From Rhodopseudomonas palustris (GTDB lineage: Bacteria > Pseudomonadota > Alphaproteobacteria > Rhizobiales > Xanthobacteraceae), in NCBI RefSeq assembly GCF_007005445.1, contig NZ_CP041387.1, positions 4,107,501 through 4,171,500 on the forward strand: 64,000 nt of DNA. Direction: 5' to 3'. The position numbers and the translations under genes are program-made. Below are positions 35,345-44,374 of this stretch, one piece after another (within the stretch, counting starts at the first letter, position 1; each line of letters starts with the position of its first letter). The notes under the pieces were generated by a model. That model did not search any database. It saw only the letters and a program-made list of their open reading frames with translations, and was not told the DNA's origin.

Positions 35345-36462
35345 TGCTGTTGAGTGCTCCAGAGAGATTGGCCGAGGGCGATCTGCCGCTGCTTGCGCGG
35401 CTCGCGCGCCACATTAGCCAGCACATCGAACGCCGCCAGCGATCGGGTGAGTTGATCGTCGATCCGATCCAGCGGCAACAGCGCGCGCAACTCTTCGACG
35501 AGCATACGCGCCAGGCTGCGGACGCCGATCACGCGCGCGCCATTGGGCGGCTCGCCGCTGTCCAGCGCCCGCACCGCGGCGGCGCTTGCCGCCTGCGCCA
35601 GCGACAACAGCCCGGCGAGGCGACCGAGCGTGAGCGCGTGATCCTCGCTGCGCTCGACCCGCGCCGCGACCGTGTGCAGCAGCCAATCGAGGTAGCCGAC
35701 AGTGGTCGCGGTCGCGACCGTGTCCTCCAGGTCGCGGAACGGCAGTGCCATCGCCGGATAGGCGTCGGGTATCGTGCCGATCCGCGCCGAGGCCGGCACG
35801 ACGCAGTTCTCGAAGCTCAGTTCGCAATGCGACGCCGGCTTCAGCACGTCGAGCGACGGCATCGGGGTCAGCGTCAGCCCCGCGGTGTCGCGTGGCACTT
35901 GGAACAAGCCATAGCGCTTGCGCCCCTGATCGATATCGGTGATCGCCAGCACCAGAAACAGATCGGCGACCGGCCCGTTGGTGATCCACGCCTTGCGGCC
36001 GTTGACGACGTAACCGTCGCCCTGCAGTTCGGCAGTCGTTTGCAGATGTTTCGGATGCGCGCCGGCGCCGGGCTCGGAGATCGCCACCGCGGCCCAGCCG
36101 CGCCCCGAAGCGATCCGCGGCAACAGCTCGCCGCGCTGCGCAGCATCCGCGAAGCCGGCGATGAAGAAACGCGCGATCAGTTGCCGGCCGGCGAACGCCG
36201 TGGCGAGGCCGAGTTCGCCGGTCGCCGCTGCGATCGCCTGCTCGGCTTGCGCGATCGCCCCATAGCTGTCGAGCCGCCCATCGCAGCCGGGAAGGCCGAT
36301 CTCGAACAGGCCGGCCTGCGCCATCGGCGCAAACGGATCGTCGCCGGGTCGATCCGCGGTCAGCGCCCGCCAGCGCGCGATGCGTTCGGCGACCGCCGCT
36401 GTCGCCGCCTCTGTCGTCCCGAGGGTCGCGCCTGGCGCGCCCGGTGTTCGAAGCTCACTCAT
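35341..36462 (-). CDS. Acyl-CoA dehydrogenase family protein
   Basis: A 373-residue FAD enzyme. Family marks are GWAAVAISEPGAGAHPKHLQ, GYVVNGRKAWITNGPVADLF and LSFENCVVPASARIG, covering the N-terminal, beta and start of the C-terminal helical domains. The substrate is not evident. Its stop overlaps the MoxR ATPase start by four bases, an uncommon association. The start at 36462 fits; 28 open codons upstream are unsupported. Confidence 0.88.
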   Translation of the reverse strand: MSELRTPGAPGATLGTTEAATAAVAERIARWRALTADRPGDDPFAPMAQAGLFEIGLPGCDGRLDSYGAIAQAEQAIAAATGELGLATAFAGRQLIARFFIAGFADAAQRGELLPRIASGRGWAAVAISEPGAGAHPKHLQTTAELQGDGYVVNGRKAWITNGPVADLFLVLAITDIDQGRKRYGLFQVPRDTAGLTLTPMPSLDVLKPASHCELSFENCVVPASARIGTIPDAYPAMALPFRDLEDTVATATTVGYLDWLLHTVAARVERSEDHALTLGRLAGLLSLAQAASAAAVRALDSGEPPNGARVIGVRSLARMLVEELRALLPLDRIDDQLTRSLAAFDVLANVAREPRKQRQIALGQSLWSTQQQ

Positions 36463-36616
36463 GGCTCCGTGTGTAGAACAAGCCCGCGGCGGCGGCGAGT
36501 GTTTGTTGTATTCCGGCAAATGGAATGCGGCGCGCGGCGAAGCCAACCTCGCCGCGCGCCACCTATCATCGAGACCAGATCTGCGCCGAAGCGGCCGATC
36601 ACCGTATCCCGCGTAG

Positions 36617-38713
36617 TTAAACTGCGTGAACCTTCGGCTCGCGCTCCCAGAACCGCAATTGGGTACACAGCTCCAGGAAGCGCTCGGCGTCCTTCGGACC
36701 GCCGAGACTCATCACACCGCCGTCGGGTTCGACGCCGGCCTTCTCCAGCAGCGGCGCCGCATCCTTAGTAACTGCAATGAACTTGGCATGGGCGAAGGCG
36801 TCGGCGACGAAGTCGCGCGCGGTCGCCTCCTGCTGCAGTTGAAGTGCCCCCTCCTGTGAGAGCAGCACCGCGACCGCATCGTACAGCACCGACGGACCGC
36901 CATTGACCTTCTGCTTCGCCGGCCGCTGCTTACCATCGGACGCGGTGAAGCCGCCGACCTTCGGGGCGATCAGTTCGACCATTGCGCCCTGCTGTATGGC
37001 GGCAGCCTCCAGCGCCGCCAGCAACTTGGCGTCGGCACCGTCGCTGACCAGAATGCCGAGCTTGCGCCCCTTGAAGCTGCCCGGCGCATTCTTGACGATG
37101 CTGAGCGCCGGCGACGGCGGCAAATCTGTGATCACCTTGCGGGCCGGCTCGGCGGCCGTCGGCAGCTTGATGCCGAGGCCGTCGGCGACCATCTGGGCCA
37201 GCGTCTTTTCGACATTGACCAGATGCGACACCACCCGGGCGCGGATCTCCGGCGTCTCCACCTTGCTGAGTTCGAACACAAACGCGTCCTTGATGTGGGT
37301 CTGCTCGATCTCGCTCTGACTGACGTAGAACTGCCGCGCCTGACTGTAGTGATCGGCGAAAAGCTCGCCGCGGGCGCGGCGCCTCTCGCCGGCGTCTTCG
37401 GCCGGGAAGCTGCGGAAGCCTTTCGGCGTCTCGCGCGGACCTGTGCCCCAACTGTTCGGCTCGTAGTTGACGCGGCCGCGCGGATTGTTGAACGCCATGT
37501 GGCCGTCCTGCGTGAAGCTGTGGAACGGGCATTTCGGCGCGTTGATCGGCAGGTCGGTGAAATTGGTGGTGCCGAGCCGCTTCAACTGGGTGTCGAGATA
37601 CGAGAAGTTGCGCCCCTGCAGCAGCGGGTCGTTGGTGAAATCGACGCCAGGCACGATGTTGGCGGTGTGAAATGCCACCTGCTCGGTCTCGGCAAAGAAA
37701 TTATCCACGGTTCGATCGAGCACCAGCCGGCCGACGCGGCGGATCGGCACGCGCTCTTCCGGAATGATCTTGGTGGCGTCGAGAATGTCGAACTCGAATT
37801 CGTCGGCGAAGGCGTCGTCGAACAGTTGCAGGCCGAGCTCCCATTCCGGATAGTCGCCGGCCTGGATCGCATCCCACAGATCGCGGCGGTGGAAGTCCGG
37901 GTCTGCGCCGTTGATCTTCACCGCCTCGTTCCACACCACCGACTGCATGCCGAGCTTCGGCTTCCAGTGAAACTTGACGTAGGTCGATTTGCCGTCGGCA
38001 TTGATCAGCCGGAAGGTGTGGACGCCGAAGCCTTCCATGAACCGGAACGAGCGCGGGATGGTCCGATCCGACATGATCCACAGCGCCATGTTGATCGATT
38101 CCGGCATCAGCGAGATGAAGTCCCAGAAATTGTCGTGCGCGGTCTGGGCCTGCGGGAAGCCGCGATCCGGCTCCTGCTTGGCGGCATGGATCAGGTCTGG
38201 AAACTTGATCGCGTCCTGGATGAAGAACACCGGAATGTTGTTGCCGACGATGTCCCAGTTGCCCTCGCGGGTATAGAGCTTGACGGCGAAGCCGCGGACG
38301 TCCCGCGCCAGATCCGACGAGCCCTTGTTGCCGGCGACGGTGGAAAATCGCACGAAAGCCGGCGTGCGCTCGCCGGCGCGCTGAAAGATATCGGCGGCGG
38401 TGATGTCCGACAGCGACTCATAGGTTTCGAAGAAGCCGTGCGCGCCGAAACCGCGGGCGTGGACGACGCGCTCCGGAATACGTTCGTGGTCGAAGTGGAA
38501 GATCTTCTCGCGGAACAGAAAATCTTCCATCAGCGTCGGCCCGCGCCGGCCGGTCTTCAGGCTGTTCTGGTTGTCGCTGATCGGAATGCCCTGGCGGCTG
38601 GTGAGCGCCGGCATATCGCCGCTGGCAACCTGATGGGTTTCGCCGCCGGGCCCGCGATGGATCGATGCGTCGGCCAGCTTGGCGGATTTCAGTTCGGGAT
38701 GCTTGTCGGCCAT
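36617..38713 (-). CDS. katE: Large-subunit catalase (HPII type)
   Basis: A 698-residue clade II catalase that destroys hydrogen peroxide. The active-site His is in [15 protein letters not shown], the Asn in [16 protein letters not shown], and the haem Tyr in [14 protein letters not shown]. The C terminus (from about residue 545, [20 protein letters not shown]) is the DJ-1/PfpI-like domain that marks the large catalases. The start at 38713 removes 21 unlikely codons. An EcfG-like site about 113 bases upstream suggests general-stress control. Confidence 0.95.
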   Translation of the reverse strand: MADKHPELKSAKLADASIHRGPGGETHQVASGDMPALTSRQGIPISDNQNSLKTGRRGPTLMEDFLFREKIFHFDHERIPERVVHARGFGAHGFFETYESLSDITAADIFQRAGERTPAFVRFSTVAGNKGSSDLARDVRGFAVKLYTREGNWDIVGNNIPVFFIQDAIKFPDLIHAAKQEPDRGFPQAQTAHDNFWDFISLMPESINMALWIMSDRTIPRSFRFMEGFGVHTFRLINADGKSTYVKFHWKPKLGMQSVVWNEAVKINGADPDFHRRDLWDAIQAGDYPEWELGLQLFDDAFADEFEFDILDATKIIPEERVPIRRVGRLVLDRTVDNFFAETEQVAFHTANIVPGVDFTNDPLLQGRNFSYLDTQLKRLGTTNFTDLPINAPKCPFHSFTQDGHMAFNNPRGRVNYEPNSWGTGPRETPKGFRSFPAEDAGERRRARGELFADHYSQARQFYVSQSEIEQTHIKDAFVFELSKVETPEIRARVVSHLVNVEKTLAQMVADGLGIKLPTAAEPARKVITDLPPSPALSIVKNAPGSFKGRKLGILVSDGADAKLLAALEAAAIQQGAMVELIAPKVGGFTASDGKQRPAKQKVNGGPSVLYDAVAVLLSQEGALQLQQEATARDFVADAFAHAKFIAVTKDAAPLLEKAGVEPDGGVMSLGGPKDAERFLELCTQLRFWEREPKVHAV

Positions 38714-38825
38714 GGAACCTCGCGCGCAGTAGGACAGAGTGACGAGCGGCGCAGCCCTCGCGGCGATCGAAACCATCGCTGCCGTATCGTTCCAACTGAT
38801 GCGAGAGAGCCGTCCGCCGCTGGAC

Positions 38826-38850
38826 TACGGCGTGAACGCGGATTGGTTCC
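38826..38850 (-). promoter_or_regulatory. Possible EcfG-type promoter of the catalase gene
   Basis: On the minus strand: GGAAC, 16 bases, CGTA, one base off the EcfG consensus GGAAC-N16/17-CGTT. It lies 113 bases before the catalase ATG. Stress catalases are frequent EcfG targets. Moderate support only. Confidence 0.4.
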
Positions 38851-38922
38851 TGGGATGAAACGAGCGGGCAGAAGAGGTCGTGATCCTGTTCTGTCATCAA
38901 GTCGCAGGTCAGCGCCCACACC

Positions 38923-39039
38923 CGTCATTCCGGGGCGCTCACGCCAGTGAGCGAACCCGGAATCCAGAGGTTATCGTGGGGTGGATCCGCTAAATCGAGA
39001 TTCCGGGTTCGCGCGTTTCACGCGCGCCCCGGAATGACC
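38923..39039. repeat. Interspersed palindromic repeat (CGTCATTCCGGGG class)
   Basis: The left end is CGTCATTCCGGGGCGCTCAC with GTGAGCGAACCCGGAATC; the right end is GATTCCGGGTTCGCGCG and CGCGCGCCCCGGAATGAC. Each half is itself a hairpin and the halves are mutually inverted. It lies between the catalase gene and the cytochrome gene. Confidence 0.85.
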
Positions 39040-39106
39040 ATTTTGGCGCGTACTCGGCCTCCCAACGACGGTGAGAAGGCCTGCTTGGCCGTCTCCCAAT
39101 CCGGTC

Positions 39107-39691
39107 CTAATTCAAATGCGCCAGATAATGCGCCAGCGCGTAGATCTCTTCTTCGCTGAGCTGATAGGCAACGTCGGCCATCGCCGCCATCGCGCCGCCG
39201 GAGCGTTGGCCGGATTTGTATTCGTTGAGCGCCTTGATCAGGTATTCCTCGCGCTGACCGGCGAGCCGCGCGGTGGCCTTGGTGCCGGCAAAATTGTCGG
39301 TGTGGCACGAAGCGCAGCGCCGCCCCACGGCGGCCTCGGCGCCCTTGCGCGACAGCTCCGGTTTTTCGTCCGGCTTCGGGTTCTTCATCGGCGGTAGCGA
39401 GGCGTAATAGGCGCCGAGATTGCGGATGTCCTCGTTGGTCAGTTCTTCGACGATGGTTTTCATATTGGCGTTCTCCCGGGTTCCGGCGCGGAAGAACACA
39501 AGCTGCCATTGGATGTAGAGGTCGGGCTGGCCGGCGAGCGACGGCGTGTACTCCATTTTGGAGACACCGTCGGCTCCATGGCAGAACGAGCAGACGCCGG
39601 CCCTGGCCTTACCGGCCTGAATGTCGCCGGCGAGAAGCGGAGACGCAAACAGACTGAAGCAGAACGACAGCGCGGCAAGCAGGCGAGTCAT
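39107..39691 (-). CDS. Dihaem c-type cytochrome (c553/c4-like)
   Basis: A 194-residue periplasmic electron carrier. A signal peptide (LLAALSFCFSLFASPLLA) precedes two haem domains with CSFCH and CASCH, each followed by a distal Met region. It lies downstream of the sorbosone-dehydrogenase homologue on the same strand, with a repeat between. It may accept electrons from that PQQ-type protein. The start at 39691 is set by the signal peptide. Confidence 0.9.
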   Translation of the reverse strand: MTRLLAALSFCFSLFASPLLAGDIQAGKARAGVCSFCHGADGVSKMEYTPSLAGQPDLYIQWQLVFFRAGTRENANMKTIVEELTNEDIRNLGAYYASLPPMKNPKPDEKPELSRKGAEAAVGRRCASCHTDNFAGTKATARLAGQREEYLIKALNEYKSGQRSGGAMAAMADVAYQLSEEEIYALAHYLAHLN

Positions 39692-39730
39692 GCAAGGGGC
39701 CTCTGTTGGCTCAGAGTTATGATTGGAGTT

Positions 39731-39895
39731 CGTCATTCCGGGATTCGTCGCGGTCGGCGCAGCCGGCCGGAACGAAGGCCCGGAATCCATAACCACTGTG
39801 CTCGCGGTGAATCGCCAAGACGGTGGTCGTGCCTGACAACGGGCCCCGGGAGTATGGATTCCGGGCTCGCCGCTGCGCGGCGTCCCGAAATGACG
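39731..39895. repeat. Interspersed repeat, CGTCATTCCGGG class, long form
   Basis: It starts CGTCATTCCGGGATTCGTCG and ends CGCGGCGTCCCGAAATGACG, with inner inverted arms CCCGGAATCCATA and TATGGATTCCGGG. It separates the dehydrogenase homologue from the cytochrome gene. Confidence 0.75.
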
Positions 39896-39924
39896 AACGT
39901 GGAGTGCGTGAGCTCAGCACAGGC

Positions 39925-41187
39925 TCACTTGCTGTAGCTGATGCGATAGATCGCACCGGCCCAGTCGTCGGCCACCAGCATCGAGCCGTCCTTGGCCAGC
40001 ACGATGTCGGCGGGTCGGCCGAGATAGCCCTGGCCGCCTTCGATCCAACCGGTGGCGAAATCTTCCTGCTTGGCGTTCTTGCCGTCCGGATCGGCGATCA
40101 CCCGCTTGATCAGTCCGCCCTGATATTTGTGCCGGTTCCACGAGCCGTGTTCGGCAATGAAGATGTTGTTCTTGTATTCTGCCGGAAACTGGTCGCCGGT
40201 GTAGAACTTCATGCCGAGCGGCGCGACGTGGGCGCCGAGATTCAGTACCGGCGGGGTGAATTCCGAGCACTTGTGGCCCATCGCGAATTTCGGATCCGGC
40301 ATGTCGCCCTGATGGCAATACGGATAGCCGAAATGCTCGCCGAGCCTCGTGATCATGTTGAGCTTGTCGCTCGGCAAGTCGTCGCTGACCCAGTCGCGGG
40401 CGTTCTCGGTGAACCAGTATTTGCCGGTACGCGGATCGACGTCGCCGCCGACCGAGTTGCGGACGCCGAGGGCGACCAGTTCGGCATTGCCGGTTTTGGG
40501 ATCGACGCGGCGGATCTGCGACAACGAGGTCGGAGGGATGCCGATGTTGAAGGGCGGGCCGAACGGCACGTAGAACCAGCCGTCCTTGTCGGCGGCCAGA
40601 TACTTCCAGCCATGCGCGACGTAGGGCGGCATGTCGTCGTACACGACCTTGCCCGAGCCGAGATTGTCGAGATTGGCCTCGGCATTGTCGTAGCGGATCA
40701 GCTTGTCGATATCGATCACATACAGCGCACCATCGCGGAACGCGACGCCGGTCGGCATCTTCAGGCCCTTCAGGATGGTCCTGACCTGTTTCTTGCCGTC
40801 TTTGTCGGTGATCGCGTAAACGCTTCCGACGCCGAACGAGCCGACGAACAGCGTGCCGTTGTCACCCCAGGCCATCTGCCGCGCGGACAGCACGCCGGAG
40901 GCATAGACCTCGATCTTGAAGCCGGGCGGCAGCTTGATCTTCTTCATGATCGCCGCGAGTTCGGCGTCGGACGAGCCGGTCGGCGGACCGGCCGGCGGCG
41001 CCAGGCCCTTCTGCGCTTCGGTCTCGTCGCCGAGGAACCAGTCGGACGGCGGGTTGGTCCAGAACTCCTTGGTGCCGGATTCGTACTTCTTCAGCCCCTG
41101 CGCGCCGGCTTGCGAAATCGCGGCGGCCGCCAATGCAATGGCGCAGGCACCAACGGATCGTATGAAGACCGACTTCATCGCGTTCAC
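39925..41187 (-). CDS. PQQ-type sorbosone dehydrogenase homologue
   Basis: A 420-residue periplasmic beta-propeller protein with a Sec signal (CAIALAAAAISQAGA). Propeller marks include LPPGFKIEVYASGVLSARQM, GDVDPRTGKYWFTENARDWV and IFIAEHGSWNRHKYQG, the last matching sorbosone dehydrogenases. The substrate is unknown. The dihaem cytochrome gene follows on the same strand. The start could be either ATG at the N terminus (M1 or M4). Confidence 0.87.
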   Translation of the reverse strand: MNAMKSVFIRSVGACAIALAAAAISQAGAQGLKKYESGTKEFWTNPPSDWFLGDETEAQKGLAPPAGPPTGSSDAELAAIMKKIKLPPGFKIEVYASGVLSARQMAWGDNGTLFVGSFGVGSVYAITDKDGKKQVRTILKGLKMPTGVAFRDGALYVIDIDKLIRYDNAEANLDNLGSGKVVYDDMPPYVAHGWKYLAADKDGWFYVPFGPPFNIGIPPTSLSQIRRVDPKTGNAELVALGVRNSVGGDVDPRTGKYWFTENARDWVSDDLPSDKLNMITRLGEHFGYPYCHQGDMPDPKFAMGHKCSEFTPPVLNLGAHVAPLGMKFYTGDQFPAEYKNNIFIAEHGSWNRHKYQGGLIKRVIADPDGKNAKQEDFATGWIEGGQGYLGRPADIVLAKDGSMLVADDWAGAIYRISYSK

Positions 41188-41419
41188 TCCCTCGCCGCGG
41201 CCGTCAACGCAGCCGCTATTTCGTTATGCGACGTCTGATGCGTCGTCAGCGGCGTTCGTGCGCCAGCGGCCAAAGGCTAACACAACCGCGGCAGGAGAGA
41301 AGATGATTGATGATGAATCGCAATAGAGGCGACGCGATCAGTTCGCTGCGCTGCAATCGATGCGGCGCAATGCAGTCAAGCCGCTTACTCAGAGCCATCA
41401 CGGCAGTCACAAACCCAAC

Positions 41420-41526
41420 CTCATGGTGAGGAGGCGCAAAGCGCCGTCTCGAACCATGCGCCGCAGGCGATGTGGCTCCTCATCCTTCGAGACGCCCGGC
41501 TTCGCCGGGCTCCTAAGGACGAGGAG
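41420..41526. repeat. Interspersed repeat (CTCATGGTGAGGAG class)
   Basis: It starts CTCATGGTGAGGAGGCGCAA and continues with GCGCCGTCTCGAACCATG and CTCCTCATCCTTCGAGACGC to GGACGAGGAG. This is a recognisable dispersed repeat of Bradyrhizobiaceae. Confidence 0.7.
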
Positions 41527-41563
41527 TCCGTGCCTGTTGAGAGGCTTCGGTCGGAAAACGACA

Positions 41564-41586
41564 ATGCCCGGCACGAGGCCGGGCAT
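41564..41586 (-). terminator. Hairpin terminator after the OFA transporter gene
   Basis: ATGCCCGGC and GCCGGGCAT form a perfect 9-bp stem with a five-base loop. On the minus strand TGTCGTTTTCC follows. It lies 43 bases after the transporter stop and may end the fds transcript. Confidence 0.6.
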
Positions 41587-41628
41587 GACGTGGAGAGTCC
41601 CCCAACTTAGTATCGCAGTTGGCGCGGC

Positions 41629-43278
41629 TCAGAAGATCTTCACAGCGTTTTGCAGCGTGATCCAAACGCCCCAGGCGAGCGGAATGCCGACAAACAGCCA
41701 GAACGCCGCGGCGCGGGCGTCGAGGCCACCCTTGCCGATGCCGTAGGAGCCGCCGCCGGCATTGGCGGCGGCGCCCTTGGCCTGCAGCGCCGCCACTTCC
41801 TCCGGCTTCATGAACCATTTGTCGGCGAGCGGCTTGACCATCGCGTTACAAATCAGGCCGATCACCAGCATCCCGGCGAGGATGTACATGGTGAAGTCGT
41901 AGACCTGCGCCCGCTCGACGCCGGCCGCGATCTGCGCCTCGCGGATGTAGTTGACCACCACCGGGCCGATGATGCCCGCGGTCGCCCAGGCGGTCAGCAG
42001 CCGACCATGGATTGCGCCGACGAACTGGGTGCCGAAGATGTCGGCCAGATACGCCGGCACCGTGGCGAAGCCGCCGCCGTACATCGACAGGATGACGCCG
42101 AAGGCGAGCACGAACAGCGCCTTGCTGCCCATCGCGGCGAGCGTCGGAACCAGCGCATACAGCACGATGCCGAGCAGAAAGAACACGTAATAAGTGTTTT
42201 TGCGGCCGATGTGATCCGACAGCGACGCCCAGAAGAACCGTCCGGCGATGTTGAACAGCGACAGTAACCCGGCGAAGCCGGCGGCGATGCCGGCGATCAC
42301 GGTCTTCTGCTCGGCTGACAACTGATTGAACGACAGGTCCGGCAGGCCGATCAGCTTGCCGCCGAAGATCTCCTGCAACATCGGCGACGCCATGCCGATG
42401 ACGCCGATGCCGGCCGAGACGTTGAGGCACAGCACCGCCCAGATCAGCCAGAACTGCCTGGTCTTGTGGGCGTCCTTCAGGTGCACCTGATGTGCTGTGA
42501 TGTAAGCGTTGTTCTTCTCAGGCGGGGTCCAGCCGTCCGGCCGCCAGTTCGGCGGCGCCAGCCGATAGGAGAACGCCCCGATGGTCATGAACACGAAGTA
42601 GATCAGCCCCATCGCCAGGAAGGTCTGCCACACGCCGACATCGGTCGGGGTGCGGAAGTAGTTCATCAGCATGTTGGCGAGCGGGGCGCCGATCATCGCG
42701 CCGCCGCCGAAGCCCATGATCGCCATGCCGGTCGCCATGCCGCGGCGGTCCGGAAACCACTTCACCAGGGTCGACACCGGCGAGATGTAGCCGAGCCCGA
42801 GCCCGATGCCGCCGATCACGCCGGAGCCGAGCCACAGCAGCCAGAGCTGATGCAGATAGATGCCGAGAGCCCCGAGCACGAGACCGCCCGACCAGCACAC
42901 CGCCGAGACGAAGCCGGCCTTGCGCGGGCCGACCCGCTCCAGCCAGCCGCCCCACACCGCGGCCGAAGCGCCGAGTAGCACGAAGAACAGCGTGTACATC
43001 CAGCCCATCGAGGCGACGCGCCAGTCGCAGGTGGTGGTGAACAGCTCCTGCACGATCGTCATGTCGGTGCAGACTTTCGGCGCCGACAGTCCGACCGCGC
43101 GCGACAGGGGCAGCCAGAACACACTGAAGCCGTAGGCCATGCCGATGCAGAGGTGAATACACAGTGCGGCGGGCGGCACCAGCCATCGATTGTAGCCCGC
43201 AGTGGCGATAATCCGTTCGCGATCGAAAATACCCGGCCGTGCGCCGGACAGCCGTCCGGCACCATCCAACGTGGTCAT
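41629..43278 (-). CDS. OFA-family MFS transporter (oxalate/formate antiporter-like)
   Basis: A 549-residue membrane protein of the oxalate/formate antiporter branch of the MFS. It has FSVFWLPLSRAVGLS, GIGLGLGYISPVSTLVKWFP (typical of OFA) and WFPDRRGMATGMAIMGFGGG. Two extra helices are suggested by the C-terminal AAAFWLFVGIPLAWGVWITL. It follows fdsD by 61 bases on the same strand, with GGGGAAGGAAA before its start, so formate (or oxalate/formate) is the likely substrate and it supplies the dehydrogenase. Confidence 0.88.
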   Translation of the reverse strand: MTTLDGAGRLSGARPGIFDRERIIATAGYNRWLVPPAALCIHLCIGMAYGFSVFWLPLSRAVGLSAPKVCTDMTIVQELFTTTCDWRVASMGWMYTLFFVLLGASAAVWGGWLERVGPRKAGFVSAVCWSGGLVLGALGIYLHQLWLLWLGSGVIGGIGLGLGYISPVSTLVKWFPDRRGMATGMAIMGFGGGAMIGAPLANMLMNYFRTPTDVGVWQTFLAMGLIYFVFMTIGAFSYRLAPPNWRPDGWTPPEKNNAYITAHQVHLKDAHKTRQFWLIWAVLCLNVSAGIGVIGMASPMLQEIFGGKLIGLPDLSFNQLSAEQKTVIAGIAAGFAGLLSLFNIAGRFFWASLSDHIGRKNTYYVFFLLGIVLYALVPTLAAMGSKALFVLAFGVILSMYGGGFATVPAYLADIFGTQFVGAIHGRLLTAWATAGIIGPVVVNYIREAQIAAGVERAQVYDFTMYILAGMLVIGLICNAMVKPLADKWFMKPEEVAALQAKGAAANAGGGSYGIGKGGLDARAAAFWLFVGIPLAWGVWITLQNAVKIF

Positions 43279-43339
43279 GTGGTTTCCTTCCCCTGTTGCG
43301 GTCGTCCGTTTTCGGACTGACCGTCGTCGCCTGCGCTTG

Positions 43340-43555
43340 CTAAGCTGCCGTTTTCAATGCCTCCACTGCGGCCCGCACCTCCGGCGCGAGCCCGTCCCCT
43401 CCGGCGTCCAGATGCGCGATGATCGCCCGGCGCATCCGTGGCTCCCAGAATTTCTTCAGATGCTCGGTGATTCCCGGCACCGCGTTGTCCGGCCCCTGGC
43501 TGCGAAAGAACGCGCCGATCTGATTGGCCATGTACACCAGCCGGTCAGGCGACAT
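43340..43555 (-). CDS. fdsD: Formate dehydrogenase delta subunit
   Basis: A 71-residue protein matching FdsD. It begins MSPDRLVYMANQIGAFFRSQ and contains AVPGITEHLKKFWEPRMRRA. FdsD is needed for maturation or stability of the soluble NAD-dependent formate dehydrogenase. Its start overlaps the end of fdhD by 11 bases. Confidence 0.92.
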   Translation of the reverse strand: MSPDRLVYMANQIGAFFRSQGPDNAVPGITEHLKKFWEPRMRRAIIAHLDAGGDGLAPEVRAAVEALKTAA

Positions 43556-44372
43556 CGGCAGCTCCGTTGCGATCGGTCTCGACGATGCGCTGCGGATGCG
43601 TGAAGATTTCGAAGCCGTCCGAGCGGGCGATCGCCGCCAGCGTGATGCCGGCGGATTCCGCCATCCGCACCGCCAGCGCGGTCGGCGCCGAGACTGCAAC
43701 CAGCACCGCCGCGCCGATCGCCGCGGTCTTCTGCACCATCTCGACCGAGACCCGGCTGGTGAGCAGCACGATGCCGTTTGCTGCAGCGATACGATCGCGC
43801 GCCAGCGCGCCGGCGAGCTTGTCGAGCGCATTGTGGCGGCCGACGTCCTCGCGCAAATGCACGATGCCGCGCTCCGGCGTGAAATAAGCAGCGGCGTGCA
43901 CCGCGCGGGTCGCGACGTTGAGGGTCTGTAGCGGCGGCATCGCCTCGATCGCGGCAATGATCTGTTGCGGCGAGAAGCTGCGGCCCTTGCCGACGGTGGC
44001 GACAGGACGCACCGCCTCGGCGATCGAATCGACGCCGCACAGCCCGCAGCCGGTCGGCCCGGCGATATGGCGGCGGCGCTGCTGCAAGCGTGCGGCGACA
44101 TCGCCGCCGAGCCACATCCGCAGCTCGACGCCGTCATCATGCGGCACGATCTCGACGCTCTCGATCTGCTCAGGCCGTTCGATCACGCCCTCGCTCAGGC
44201 TGAAGCCGATCGCGAAGTCTTCCAGATCAGCCGGCGTCGCCATCATCACCGCCTGGGTCGAGCCGTTGTAGCTGATCGCGACCGGCGTCTCTTCGGGGAT
44301 CGCACGCGTGCCATCCTGCATCCGGCCGTTGCGCCAGACCTTGGTGTTGCCGGTGTGAACCGTCGGCTTCAT
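43545..44372 (-). CDS. fdhD: Formate dehydrogenase accessory sulfurtransferase
   Basis: A 275-residue protein that transfers sulfur to the molybdenum cofactor of formate dehydrogenase. The cysteine loop GPTGCGLCGVDSI carries the catalytic CxxC. LREDVGRHNALDKLAGAL and SRVSVEMVQKTAAIGAAVLV are family signatures. It lies two bases after fdsA, within the operon. Confidence 0.95.
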   Translation of the reverse strand: MKPTVHTGNTKVWRNGRMQDGTRAIPEETPVAISYNGSTQAVMMATPADLEDFAIGFSLSEGVIERPEQIESVEIVPHDDGVELRMWLGGDVAARLQQRRRHIAGPTGCGLCGVDSIAEAVRPVATVGKGRSFSPQQIIAAIEAMPPLQTLNVATRAVHAAAYFTPERGIVHLREDVGRHNALDKLAGALARDRIAAANGIVLLTSRVSVEMVQKTAAIGAAVLVAVSAPTALAVRMAESAGITLAAIARSDGFEIFTHPQRIVETDRNGAADVA

Positions 44373-44374
44373 CG

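Larger units (their letters stand above)
41188..41628. other. Intergenic region with two repeat or hairpin elements
   Basis: This 441-base stretch holds no supported gene. It contains a dispersed repeat (41420-41526) and a terminator-like hairpin (41564-41586). The part next to 41187 presumably carries the promoter of the dehydrogenase homologue. Confidence 0.6.

Noticed and set aside
37223..38950. 575-codon open frame opposite the catalase gene
   Set aside because: It mirrors katE on the other strand; the product is low-complexity Arg/Val/Glu sequence without family features, a base-composition effect.
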